Shown here one piece after another: positions 25,913-34,694 of a stretch of 64,000 nucleotides of DNA. A program made the position numbers and the translations under genes. Numbering within the stretch: the stretch's first letter is position 1; the number at the start of each line of letters is the position of its first letter. The stretch is from DYFT01 sp041695085 (lineage in GTDB: Bacteria > Bacteroidota > Ignavibacteria > UBA10030). Where the stretch lies: positions 62,001 through 126,000 of the forward strand of contig JBGFRO010000027.1 in NCBI GenBank assembly GCA_041695085.1, read 5' to 3'. The notes under the pieces are model-generated. The model saw nothing but the letters and a program-made list of their open reading frames with translations. It was not told the origin of the DNA and ran no database searches.

Positions 25913-28051
25913 ATGAAAGTGTTCCGTACCTTTGCCATTGTCCTGCTTGTCGCTCTCACATCAACAGGTGTCGGTGCTCAGCAGCGGCGACCCGGTCCGC
26001 TGCATTACAAGAAGCTGCAGTATCCTGCGCTTCGACCGCTCCAGATTCCCGAGCCGTTCCGCGTTCAGCTGGAGAACGGTCTGATCGTGTACTTATTGGA
26101 AGATCGATCTCTTCCCCTCATCGGAGGATCGGTGATGGTGCGAACCGGCTCTCGCTACGAACCTGCGGATAAGATCGGCCTTGCCGGTATCGCGGGTCAG
26201 GTCATGAGAACGGGCGGCACCTCCTCCCGGACAGGGGAAGAGCTCGACGAATTGTTGGAGAGCGCCGGAGCTTCTGTGGAGACCTTCATCGGTGTCGCAT
26301 CAGGAGGAGCGCGCCTTTCGGTGCTCAAGGAAGACATCGAAATGGGACTTCAGGTTCTTGCCGACATTTTACAGCATCCCGCGTTCCGTGAGGAGAAGAT
26401 CGAGCTTGCGAAAGTGAGCGCACGTACCGCCATCTCGCGCCGGAACGATCAGGTCGGCTCGATCGCATTTCGCGAGTACAACCGTCTCATCTACGGTCCC
26501 ATGCATCCCTACGCCCGCATTACGGAGTACGCCACCATCGAAAACATCACTCGCCAGGATTTGATCGATTTTCACACGAAGTACTACGCCCCGAACAACA
26601 CGATCCTTGCGTTGTGGGGCGACTTCGACGTGAATGAGATGAAGAAAAAGGTGGATGCGGCGTTCGGTACGTGGAGACGGAAAGAGATCGCGATTCCTCC
26701 CATCCCTCAACCGCGCCTCGCCAACGCACGCTCGGTCCACTTCGTCAGGAAGGACGATGTGAATCAGTCTACGATCTACATGGGGCATCTCGGCGGGATG
26801 TTGAACGATCCCGAAAGCGCTCCGTTGAACATCGCCGACCAGGCCTTCGGCGGAGCATCGGCTTCACGGCTCTTCAAGAGAATTCGAACCGAGCAGGGTC
26901 TCGCCTATTCGGTCGGCAGCTTCTGGGGAGAAAGCTTTGACTACCCGGGACTTTTCTTCCTGAGCGGTTCTACCAAATCGGAAACGACCGTCAAGATGAT
27001 CCGGTCGCTGTTGCGTGAGTTCGAGGATGTCGTCACATCGGGAATCACCGAGGATGAGTTGAAATACGCGAAGGACTCGTATCTGAATTCTTTCGTCTTC
27101 CGCTATGATACCAAAGGAAAGATCATCAATCAGTTGGTAACGTTGGAGTACTTTGGCTATCCCAAGGATTTTATCCTGAGGCAACAATCCGAGGTGCAGC
27201 GCGCAACGCGGGAAGACGTCAAGAATGCCGTGAAGAACCGCTGGAAACCCGACATCTTGACGATCCTTGTGGTCGGGAACGTGAATGACTTTGACGAGCC
27301 GCTCAGTGCCTTCGGAGCACCCGTGAAGGAAATTGACATTACCATACCGCCCCCTCCCGAGAAGATCCCCGATCCTACCCCGGAGACAATTGCACGGGCG
27401 AGAGAGATTTTAAAGAAATCGCAGTCTGCCTTGGGCGGCGCAAAACTCCTATCCGTGAAAGACCTCCACTACACAGCCAAAGTGACTCAAGTGACACCCG
27501 CTGGGGAGTTCACGCTCGACAGCGAGGTAAAAATTCTCCTGCCGGACAAGTTCGTTTACAACATGAAAACTCCCATGGGTGAAATGACGACAGCTTTCGA
27601 TGGAGCGATCGGATGGATCACAACACCCAGAGGGACGGAAGAGATGCCCTCCCAAGCTCGACAGCTGTATGCATCACAAGTTGCCAGCAATCTCCTCGTT
27701 GCCCTCCAAAACTACGACAAGCCTGAGTACGCTGTCCATCACATAGGCGATGAGCAGTTCAACGGCACGTCCATCGCGGTCGTGGTGATGCGCTACTTGC
27801 CACTGAATCACACGTTCCGATATTTCATCGATACGAAAACGGGTCTTGTCGTTAAGAAGATCGCCAAGACCATGACCCCTTCGGGACTCGCCGATGTCGA
27901 GGAGGTGTATTCGGAGTATCGAACCGTCGATGGGATTCATGTTCCCTTTAAAACCATTGTGACTTCCGGCAAGCAAAAGGTGTCCGAGACTGTCATCTCT
28001 TCACTGAAAGTGAACTCCGGCCTTTCGCGTGATTCGTTCAAACGACCCTAA
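25913..28051 (+). CDS. Degenerate M16 peptidase homologue fused to a LolA-like domain
   Basis: 712 residues from ATG 25913 (AAGGAG upstream, signal peptide about 1-22, VGAQQ). The M16 fold is plain (ENGLIVYLLEDRSLP, ASASRLFKRIRTEQGLAYSVGSFWG), but the zinc site is lost: GLAGIAGQVMRTGGT replaces GLAHxxEHxxFxGT. From about residue 470 a second domain begins (ALGGAKLLSVKDLHYTAKV...GWITTPRG...GIHVPFKTIVTSG) that resembles LolA/outer-membrane-lipoprotein-sorting folds. Paired with the active M16 gene just upstream; probable periplasmic complex. A free-standing relative of the extra domain follows. Confidence 0.87.
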   Translation: MKVFRTFAIVLLVALTSTGVGAQQRRPGPLHYKKLQYPALRPLQIPEPFRVQLENGLIVYLLEDRSLPLIGGSVMVRTGSRYEPADKIGLAGIAGQVMRTGGTSSRTGEELDELLESAGASVETFIGVASGGARLSVLKEDIEMGLQVLADILQHPAFREEKIELAKVSARTAISRRNDQVGSIAFREYNRLIYGPMHPYARITEYATIENITRQDLIDFHTKYYAPNNTILALWGDFDVNEMKKKVDAAFGTWRRKEIAIPPIPQPRLANARSVHFVRKDDVNQSTIYMGHLGGMLNDPESAPLNIADQAFGGASASRLFKRIRTEQGLAYSVGSFWGESFDYPGLFFLSGSTKSETTVKMIRSLLREFEDVVTSGITEDELKYAKDSYLNSFVFRYDTKGKIINQLVTLEYFGYPKDFILRQQSEVQRATREDVKNAVKNRWKPDILTILVVGNVNDFDEPLSAFGAPVKEIDITIPPPPEKIPDPTPETIARAREILKKSQSALGGAKLLSVKDLHYTAKVTQVTPAGEFTLDSEVKILLPDKFVYNMKTPMGEMTTAFDGAIGWITTPRGTEEMPSQARQLYASQVASNLLVALQNYDKPEYAVHHIGDEQFNGTSIAVVVMRYLPLNHTFRYFIDTKTGLVVKKIAKTMTPSGLADVEEVYSEYRTVDGIHVPFKTIVTSGKQKVSETVISSLKVNSGLSRDSFKRP

Positions 28052-28057
28052 TCCATT

Positions 28058-28849
28058 ATGCTCCTGCAACATTCGAAGACAATAAGCTCCTTAGGAACCG
28101 GATGGTGTATGCTTGTACTTCTCCTGGGGAATACGTACGCCGGCGTCCCACTTCTCTCGCAACAAAAGACAAAGGAACCGCAGCCGAGGCCCGTCGACAT
28201 CCTCCAAAGATCGCGAGAGGCCATGGGGGGAGAAGCCGTCTCGAAGATGACAAACATGGTGATCGCGCTCACCGTGACTTCCTTCACGCCGCAGGGGAAT
28301 CAGGTCCATCAGATGGAAAACACGTACGCCAAGCCGGCCCGCATCCGACAGCGGACGAAGTTTGAGTTCGGCGAAATAATCATTGTCGTCAACGGCACAG
28401 AGGGATGGATCAGAAATGCGGCTGGAATTGAATCTTTGAGGCGCTCGCAGACCGAGGACGCACGGGTCATCTCACTCTGGATCGTGTACGACGTGCTGCA
28501 GAATTACCGTAGTAACATGTACGCTTTCTCGTACATCGGCAAAAAACGATTCGCCAATTCGACCGTCCACGTCATCTCGGTCCGCTCCAAAGCGTTTTCC
28601 CATCCCTTCTCGCTCTTGATCGATACGACCTCGTATTATGTTGTTGGGAAGATGGTGCAGCGACCTGCCGGAGGCAGGTTTTTCGAAATGGAAGAGATGT
28701 TTTCAAATTTTCGAAGGGTGGAGGGTGTGATGATTCCGTTCACAACGATGATGCGAACCGGCAGCAGCACCATCGGGGAGATCAGCTTTCACGACGTGAA
28801 GATCAATACCGACGCTCCCGCGTCCATTTTCGTCCGACCGAAGAATTGA
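28058..28849 (+). CDS. Exported LolA-like protein
   Basis: 263 residues. Signal peptide about 1-30. The mature part repeats the layout of the C-terminal domain of the preceding M16 homologue: REAMGGEAVSKMTNMVIALTVT, QRTKFEFGEIIIVVNGTEGWIRN, RRVEGVMIPFTTMMRTGSSTIGEISFHDVKINTDAP. It starts six bases after that gene, so it is co-transcribed. The lipid- or lipoprotein-binding role is by fold resemblance only; the two sequences look like an old domain duplication. Confidence 0.75.
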   Translation: MLLQHSKTISSLGTGWCMLVLLLGNTYAGVPLLSQQKTKEPQPRPVDILQRSREAMGGEAVSKMTNMVIALTVTSFTPQGNQVHQMENTYAKPARIRQRTKFEFGEIIIVVNGTEGWIRNAAGIESLRRSQTEDARVISLWIVYDVLQNYRSNMYAFSYIGKKRFANSTVHVISVRSKAFSHPFSLLIDTTSYYVVGKMVQRPAGGRFFEMEEMFSNFRRVEGVMIPFTTMMRTGSSTIGEISFHDVKINTDAPASIFVRPKN

Positions 28850-28966
28850 ATCGTCGGTCTCAACCCGCAGCAATCCAAAAGTGAGCGAGACAACGACAGC
28901 GAACCGCCGGAAGTCACTTCTCAAGCAGGTCCGAATTGAGATACATCCACCCCCCTCCTCCATTAT

Positions 28967-29641
28967 ATGCACCAACCGAAACACCTTGATACCATCACAG
29001 GTCTCTTCGTCGCAATCCTCCTGATCTCCAATCTGGCGTCAACAAAGATTGTGGAGGTGTTCTGGATGACGTTTGATGGCGGAACTCTCCTCTTCCCACT
29101 CAGCTACATTTTCGGAGATATCCTGACGGAGGTGTACGGCTATCGACGATCGCGAAAGGTGATATGGATAGGGTTCTTTTCGGCGGCTCTCATGTCGGCA
29201 ACGCTTGCAGTGATAGGGGCATTACCGGCGGCAGCATCATGGGAACATCAGGAGGCGTTCGATGCGGTCTTGGGCTTGACACCGCGTATCGTCGCTGCAA
29301 GTTTAATCGCGTATTGGGCGGGGGAGTTCTCCAATTCTTACGTCCTTGCTCGGATGAAGATCGCAACGGACGGGAAACAACTCTGGGCGAGAACCATTGG
29401 CTCAACACTCGTCGGCCAAGGAATCGATACGCTTCTCTTTGTGCTCATCGCTTTTGGAGGAACGCTGCCGATCGAGATTTTGCGCGATGTGATGGTATCG
29501 AACTATCTATTCAAATGCGGAGTGGAGACCGCCTTCACACCTCTCACGTACTTGATTGTGAGAAAGTTGAAGAAATCGGAGGGAATTGATTGGTACGACA
29601 GGGGAACGAATTTCAATCCGTTCAGATTTTCATTCAGCTGA
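28967..29641 (+). CDS. yhhQ: Queuosine-precursor transporter, YhhQ family
   Basis: 224 residues, about six transmembrane helices. Family marks: LLISNLASTKIVEVF near the start, FPLSYIFGDILTEVYGYRRSRKVIW, and FSNSYVLARMKI...WARTIGSTLVGQGIDTLLF. This family imports the precursor of the tRNA base queuosine. The ribosome site is poor. I looked for a preQ1 riboswitch in the 117-base gap upstream and did not find one. Confidence 0.93.
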   Translation: MHQPKHLDTITGLFVAILLISNLASTKIVEVFWMTFDGGTLLFPLSYIFGDILTEVYGYRRSRKVIWIGFFSAALMSATLAVIGALPAAASWEHQEAFDAVLGLTPRIVAASLIAYWAGEFSNSYVLARMKIATDGKQLWARTIGSTLVGQGIDTLLFVLIAFGGTLPIEILRDVMVSNYLFKCGVETAFTPLTYLIVRKLKKSEGIDWYDRGTNFNPFRFSFS

Positions 29642-29703
29642 TTCATCCGGTGAGCACGACGAACCGGCGACGGGCAAAATCGACAGACAGGCGTTGAGTG
29701 TTT

Positions 29704-29748
29704 CTCAAGCCACTTCATGCGACTTGGTGGCTCTTGAGATGATTTTCA
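29704..29748. terminator. Possible bidirectional terminator between convergent genes
   Basis: CTCAAGCCAC...GTGGCTCTTGAG (one small bulge) followed by ATGATTTTC lies between the ends of yhhQ and the histidine kinase gene. The T-tract is weak. Confidence 0.35.
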
Positions 29749-31551
29749 GTTTCCCCTCTTCACCGAAAACTTAAACACGCTGCCGTTCCCCACTTCACTC
29801 TCCACCCAAATGCGTCCGCCATGGGCTTTGATGATCTCGCGGCAAATCCACAAGCCCAAGCCGGTCCCTTTGATCTTCGTCGCCTCCCCCGTTTCTACAC
29901 GGCTATACTTCTGGAACAGTTTGCCCATGTACTCCTTGGGAATTCCTAATCCCTGATCACTCACGCTGAAGAGTACCTCATCCGGTTGGTGTTCGTGCGG
30001 TCCGACGATGACTTCGATGTTTCCCCCCGCGGGCGAGTACTTGACGGCGTTTGAGATCAGATTTTGGAGTACCTGGCGCAGTTTATTCTGATCACCGCGC
30101 ACATACGAACAATTGACATCCACCTGATAACGGAATTGATGGCGGGAGGAAATCTTGACCATCGAGACCGCTTCCTGAATGATGCTTTCGACGTTGACGA
30201 CCCTGAATTGATAATTCAACTGCCCCGCCTCGATCTTCGCGATGGAGAGGGTATCCTCCGCCAGTTTGCTGAGCTTGCTGGCCTGATCGACGATGATGTT
30301 CAGGTACTCGCGCAATCGTTCCGGCTTCAACGTCTCTTCTTTGCGCAGGAGCGATTTTGCCGCGAGCATGATCGTCGAGAGCGGTGTCCGGAAATCGTGC
30401 GACACGATGCCGACGAAATCGGTCTTCAGCCGGTCAAGCTCCAGCAATCGCTGGTTCGATTTCTTGATCTCATCGAACAGCTTCGCATTGCGCATCGCGC
30501 TTCCGATCTGATCGCACAGCGTCTCCAGCACCAGCACATCGGTTTCGTCGAAGGCGTGAAGTTTTGTATCCTCGACGTTGAGCACTCCCACGACCTCATT
30601 ATTGATAAGAATCGGGAGAGCCAATTCGGAGTTGGTGTTGTGATATTGGTACGACATATAGCGGGGATCGAGCGTCACGTCGTTGGCGAGCACCGGCTGT
30701 CCGTGTTCCGCTACCCAACCAACGATGCCTTGACCAATTTTCTGGCGGTAGCCGTGCGGCAGAAAATCGATGTAGTTGCCCGCGTGCGCAACCAGAACCA
30801 TCTCCTTCGCCTCTTTGTCGGCGATAAAGATCGTCACATCAAAATAGTTAAAGTGGCGTTGAATAGCTTCGGACGCGGCGCTGAGCAGCTCGTCGACGTC
30901 GAGCGAGGTGGTGAGTTTGCCGGCAATTTGATTGACGAGTCCGATCTGCGCGAGCCGTTTTTGCGCCTTCTCCATCATGCGGGTGTGACGAAGGGCGATG
31001 GCAATCTGTAAACTCAGCAGTTGCGCGAGCCACAAATCGGGATCGCCGTAGGCGTTGGACTTCGATGAACCGAAGACGAGAACGCCGATAATGTCCTCCG
31101 TCGTTCGCACCGGTACAATCACCAGCGAAGCGATGCCGAGGTCTTTCAGTTTTCCTTCGAGGGAAGGGTGAAAAGCCGGAGCGGAGCCGATCTCCACCGT
31201 GATGGCGGCATTGTTTTCGATTGCCCAGCCCGGCATGCCTACATCGACCGCGAAATGCTTGTGATCAAGCTCGATCGCATCCATCAACGGGGAGAGCGCG
31301 TGTACGATGTAGTGCGTGCGATTCTGAGAGAGCAGACAGAGAAAGGTCGCCTCTCCCTGCAGAAGCCGTTTGAGTTCCTCTTTCAGGATCGCGATGATTT
31401 CTTCGCGTGATTGGGCAGCATCGATCTTGAGCCACAACTCGGTCAGGGTGTTGACGCGATTGCTGAATTCCTGTGCCTCGAGGAGACGCGTGCGCATCTC
31501 TTCTGGCGAGAGGAACTCAAGATTCTCCGGGCTTTGCCAGTCAGTTGCCAT
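29746..31551 (-). CDS. Sensor histidine kinase with two GAF domains
   Basis: 601 residues from ATG 31551. Two GAF domains in tandem (about 50-200 and 225-370), then HisKA with the H-box SHDFRTPL and an HATPase_c domain (N-box NLISNAVKYSP, G1 DQGLGIP, G2 GTGLGLWI). No transmembrane segment, so a cytosolic sensor of small ligands or redox state. No response regulator is adjacent (orphan). The GAF pair contains the IENNAAITVE and GWVAEHGQPVLANDV signatures of phytochrome-like/redox GAFs, but no chromophore cysteine context is obvious. Confidence 0.94.
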   Translation of the reverse strand: MATDWQSPENLEFLSPEEMRTRLLEAQEFSNRVNTLTELWLKIDAAQSREEIIAILKEELKRLLQGEATFLCLLSQNRTHYIVHALSPLMDAIELDHKHFAVDVGMPGWAIENNAAITVEIGSAPAFHPSLEGKLKDLGIASLVIVPVRTTEDIIGVLVFGSSKSNAYGDPDLWLAQLLSLQIAIALRHTRMMEKAQKRLAQIGLVNQIAGKLTTSLDVDELLSAASEAIQRHFNYFDVTIFIADKEAKEMVLVAHAGNYIDFLPHGYRQKIGQGIVGWVAEHGQPVLANDVTLDPRYMSYQYHNTNSELALPILINNEVVGVLNVEDTKLHAFDETDVLVLETLCDQIGSAMRNAKLFDEIKKSNQRLLELDRLKTDFVGIVSHDFRTPLSTIMLAAKSLLRKEETLKPERLREYLNIIVDQASKLSKLAEDTLSIAKIEAGQLNYQFRVVNVESIIQEAVSMVKISSRHQFRYQVDVNCSYVRGDQNKLRQVLQNLISNAVKYSPAGGNIEVIVGPHEHQPDEVLFSVSDQGLGIPKEYMGKLFQKYSRVETGEATKIKGTGLGLWICREIIKAHGGRIWVESEVGNGSVFKFSVKRGN

Positions 31552-31671
31552 GAGACGACGGAAGAAGTATGACAATAAGTAATCCCGTTCTTTTTATTCC
31601 AATTGTTGCGTTGTGAATTTCTTATGGTTCTTCAGAACAAGCGCGTGAGGCAGACATGTCTACGCAGGGCT

Positions 31672-32268
31672 TCAGGAACGAACGTTCGGTACGACGGTCG
31701 CTCCCTCACCACGTTCGCGCGCCATCCATTCGTGCTCTAACATGCCGTAGACGATATGATCGACGAAGTGATCGTACAGCCATTCCGCTTCGCGGATTGT
31801 CCCTTCAACCTTGAAGCCGAGCCGTTCAGGAATGGCGCGGCTCTTGAGGTTTCCCACCGCGCAGCGAATCTCGACGCGATGAAGATGAAGCTCGCGGAAT
31901 GCATAACGAACCATCGCCCGACACGCCCTGGTCATGATGCCGCGTCCCTGAAACTCATCCCCGAGCCAGTATCCAATCGTCGTCGAACGATTCAACCAAT
32001 CCACTCGGTGAAAACCGATAACGCCGAGCATCCGGGAGCCCTCCCAAATTCCTCCCTGAAACCCGTTGTTGGCGGTGAGCTGTTGAATTGTCGAATCAAT
32101 AAAGAGACTCACATCTTCAACGGTCTGGGTCGTATCCAGCCACGGCAACCACTCCCTTAGATACGATCGGCACGACTCGATCAGCTCGAACAGCCGTTGA
32201 GCGTCGGCCGTATCGAACGACTTGATCCGTAAGTCATTTACGACATGGAGAATGATTTGATGCGCCAT
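31672..32268 (-). CDS. GNAT N-acetyltransferase, RimJ/RimL type
   Basis: 198 residues from ATG 32268. GNAT fold: IGYWLGDEFQGRGIMTRA (acetyl-CoA pyrophosphate loop QGRGIM), HLHRVEIRCAVGNLKSRAIPERLGFKVEGTIREAEW. Closest in pattern to RimL/YdaF-like enzymes, which acetylate protein N-termini or small amines; the substrate is not assignable. It lies between the histidine kinase and purM, all on the minus strand, with gaps of about 100 bases. Confidence 0.92.
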   Translation of the reverse strand: MAHQIILHVVNDLRIKSFDTADAQRLFELIESCRSYLREWLPWLDTTQTVEDVSLFIDSTIQQLTANNGFQGGIWEGSRMLGVIGFHRVDWLNRSTTIGYWLGDEFQGRGIMTRACRAMVRYAFRELHLHRVEIRCAVGNLKSRAIPERLGFKVEGTIREAEWLYDHFVDHIVYGMLEHEWMARERGEGATVVPNVRS

Positions 32269-32377
32269 GCCCAATCCTCATTCATCCACTTGCACATCAT
32301 ACACAACAAGAATCAGCTGGATGATCTGCACAACGGTTTCGTATCCACTCAGGCCCGATTGCATGAAGCCGTTCCGC

Positions 32378-33376
32378 TTAGGCGGTGGTCACTTCTCCTA
32401 TCTGGAAGGGAGTCTCGCGTCTGCGGCGCAACACCGAAAGAACCTCGTCTACGTGGTTCGGTGCAGCGACGGTGACAAGTCCGACTCCGAGATTGAACGT
32501 CCGTCGCATGTCCTCTTCGGGGACGCGACCCGTTTCCTGAATGAGACGGAAAATCGGCGGGCGCTCCCACGACTGCCAGTCAATCGAAAGCTTCAGCCCC
32601 TTGGGAATGATCCGCATCGTATTCCCCTCAATACCGCCGCCGGTAATATGTGCCAGCCCCTTGAGGATCCGCTTCGATAAAAGGGGAAGGACGCTTTTCA
32701 GGTACGATCGATGAATCGACATCAGCGCTTCCCCCAATGTTGCCTTCAAATCCCCGAAATACCGGTCGAGCGAATACGCCTGCAGCAATACCGAACGGGC
32801 CAGCGAATAGCCATTGGTATGGAGACCGCTTGAAGGAAGTGCAATCAGGATGTCTCCCTTTCTAATATTTCTTCCGTTGACGATGCGTGACTCATCAACG
32901 ACTCCGACAATGGTACCGGCGAGATCGTATTCGCCTTCGGCGTAGAAGCCGGGCATTTCGGCCGTCTCGCCCCCCACAAGCGAACAATGGTTCTCTTTGC
33001 AAGCTTTGACGAATCCGGCGATGACTTGCTCCGCTACGTCGGGTACGAGTCGGCCTGTGGCGAAGTAGTCCATAAAATAGAGTGGCTTCGCTCCACACAC
33101 CAGAATATCGTTCACGCAATGATTGACGAGGTCTTGTCCGACCGTGTTATGTTTGTTCAGCATGAAGGCGAGTTTCAATTTTGTACCGACGCCATCGACG
33201 CTCGATACCAACACCGGTTTGCGCACGCCATCGAACTTCGCGCGATAGAATGCGCCGAACGCCCCGATGTCCGTCAACACGTTTTTCGTAAATGTCGAGC
33301 GGACGCTCTTGCGGATGCGACGAACGAGTTCTTCGCCCGCCTCGATATCGACTCCGGCTTCTTTGTATGTACTCAT
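32378..33376 (-). CDS. purM: Phosphoribosylformylglycinamidine cyclo-ligase
   Basis: 332 residues, ATG 33376. Fifth step of purine synthesis: FGAM + ATP to AIR. N-terminal TYKEAGVDIEAGEELV, the nucleotide loop SSDGVGTK-equivalent SSVDGVGTKLK, GGETAEMPGFY and the late HITGGGIEGN are all present. No purine genes are next to it. Confidence 0.97.
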   Translation of the reverse strand: MSTYKEAGVDIEAGEELVRRIRKSVRSTFTKNVLTDIGAFGAFYRAKFDGVRKPVLVSSVDGVGTKLKLAFMLNKHNTVGQDLVNHCVNDILVCGAKPLYFMDYFATGRLVPDVAEQVIAGFVKACKENHCSLVGGETAEMPGFYAEGEYDLAGTIVGVVDESRIVNGRNIRKGDILIALPSSGLHTNGYSLARSVLLQAYSLDRYFGDLKATLGEALMSIHRSYLKSVLPLLSKRILKGLAHITGGGIEGNTMRIIPKGLKLSIDWQSWERPPIFRLIQETGRVPEEDMRRTFNLGVGLVTVAAPNHVDEVLSVLRRRRETPFQIGEVTTA

Positions 33377-33404
33377 GCAAGGGAAAAGTTCAAAAGGTTG
33401 CGGG

Positions 33405-33436
33405 TGAAGATACTCGTTTTTCGTTCCCTGAACAAG
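33405..33436 (-). promoter_or_regulatory. Predicted purM promoter
   Basis: Minus strand: TTG (33436-33434), 21 bases, TATCTTCA (33412-33405), about 29 bases before the ATG. Same pattern as elsewhere but with a spacer one base longer. Confidence 0.4.
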
Positions 33437-33554
33437 ATATTTTTGATGCGCGGCCGTTCACGCATCACGAACGCGCGTCGGAGACCTTCTGATTGTTACA
33501 CCGCGTGTCATCTTCAGGAACGAGGCGCGAACATCGCGGAGGACAACCATTTTC

Positions 33555-33585
33555 TTGCGGAATTCCGGCGGCTTGACTATATTGG
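33555..33585 (+). promoter_or_regulatory. Predicted promoter of the FAH-hydrolase operon
   Basis: TTG (33555-33557), 20 bases, TATATTGG (33578-33585), 39 bases before the ATG at 33624. Confidence 0.5.
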
Positions 33586-33623
33586 CGGCACATGTGTTCC
33601 ATGATGATAAGACAACTGCACTG

Positions 33624-34307
33624 ATGCCACGCGCGATTCTCCAGGATTCCGAGGAACAGATAGACATTCGAAAGATCATCTGCATCGGTCGCAATTACGC
33701 CGATCATGCAAAGGAGATGAGCGCGGAAGTCCCCACCGTTCCGGTTTTCTTCCTCAAACCCACAACCGCCATCGTCAGTACTGGAGGCAGCGTTATCATT
33801 CCTTCAGTCTCGAGCGACGTGCACCATGAAGTCGAATTGACCGTCCTTCTCGCAAAAGGGGGCTCGTTGATTCCGGAAAAGGAAGCACTCGAATACGTAG
33901 CGGGATACGGTGTAGGGCTCGACATGACACTGCGCGACGTGCAGGCGGAAGCGAAACGAAAGGGCCTCCCCTGGACGTTAGCTAAAGGCTTCGACACATC
34001 CGCGCCTCTTTCCTCGTTCGTCCCCGCTTCACGAGTGCAAGATCCTCACGCGCTTGACATTCAATTGAACGTCAACGGAGAACCTCGGCAGTCGTCCAAC
34101 ACCAAAAACCTCATCTTCACCATTCAGCACCTGATTTCGTATATCTCGCAATCTATCACCCTGGAGCGTGGAGATGTGATTTTTACCGGAACGCCGGAAG
34201 GTGTCGGTCCAGTGCGGGCGGGAGACGTGCTGGAGGCGTCGCTTCGTACAGCAACGGGCGAAGAACTCGCGGCCATGACGGTAACGGTTCGAGAAGCCGC
34301 GGGATGA
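33624..34307 (+). CDS. Fumarylacetoacetate hydrolase family protein
   Basis: 227 residues from ATG 33624. Core FAH motifs: KIICIGRNYADHAKE, the metal ligands in HHEVELTVLL and the DMTLRDVQ aspartate, KGFDTSAP, and GDVIFTGTPEGVGP. Members hydrolyse or decarboxylate acylpyruvates and related 2-keto compounds using Mg2+. This short single-domain form is close to the acylpyruvase/oxaloacetate decarboxylase (YcgM/FAHD1) group. It overlaps the next gene by four bases. Confidence 0.92.
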   Translation: MPRAILQDSEEQIDIRKIICIGRNYADHAKEMSAEVPTVPVFFLKPTTAIVSTGGSVIIPSVSSDVHHEVELTVLLAKGGSLIPEKEALEYVAGYGVGLDMTLRDVQAEAKRKGLPWTLAKGFDTSAPLSSFVPASRVQDPHALDIQLNVNGEPRQSSNTKNLIFTIQHLISYISQSITLERGDVIFTGTPEGVGPVRAGDVLEASLRTATGEELAAMTVTVREAAG

Positions 34308-34681
34308 ACAGGTTTGTTCACTTCTTGAGCAATTATCGAGGCGCCATCGCGGCGTGGTTGCTCATCGCCCTTCTCGTCCACCTCGGCTTCTCTTTCGGTG
34401 TCGACCGCGACGTGATCGCGTTTGTCGTCGTTTTAGTGGGCATCTTGGGACAGGCTTTTGCCGCACTCATAGCGTGGATCGGACTGGTGCCGGTGATCGG
34501 ACCCATCGTCGCTCAGGTGCTTTCGCTTCCTTTTATCTGGATATTGAACGGCGTGGGGTATCTCGTCTCGATCGTCGCCATCAAACGCGGCTATTCGAAA
34601 GAGGTGCTGAATTATCGGGTCATTACCGTTACTCTTCTTGTCGGTATCACCATCGGCTACATTCTCGGAAAGCTGATTTAA
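34304..34681 (+). CDS. Small membrane protein of unknown function
   Basis: 125 residues, three or four hydrophobic segments (about 14-30, 36-60, 62-92 and 105-122), with the basic loop AIKRGYSKEVLNYR between the last two. ATGA overlap with the FAH-hydrolase gene and 13 bases before the LytM gene. I do not recognise the family. The position suggests an envelope role linked to the peptidase that follows. Confidence 0.8.
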   Translation: MNRFVHFLSNYRGAIAAWLLIALLVHLGFSFGVDRDVIAFVVVLVGILGQAFAALIAWIGLVPVIGPIVAQVLSLPFIWILNGVGYLVSIVAIKRGYSKEVLNYRVITVTLLVGITIGYILGKLI

Positions 34682-34694
34682 GAAAGGAGACGTA

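Noticed and set aside
28850..28966. preQ1 riboswitch upstream of the YhhQ-type transporter
   Set aside because: The short pseudoknot pattern is not visible in the 117-base gap.
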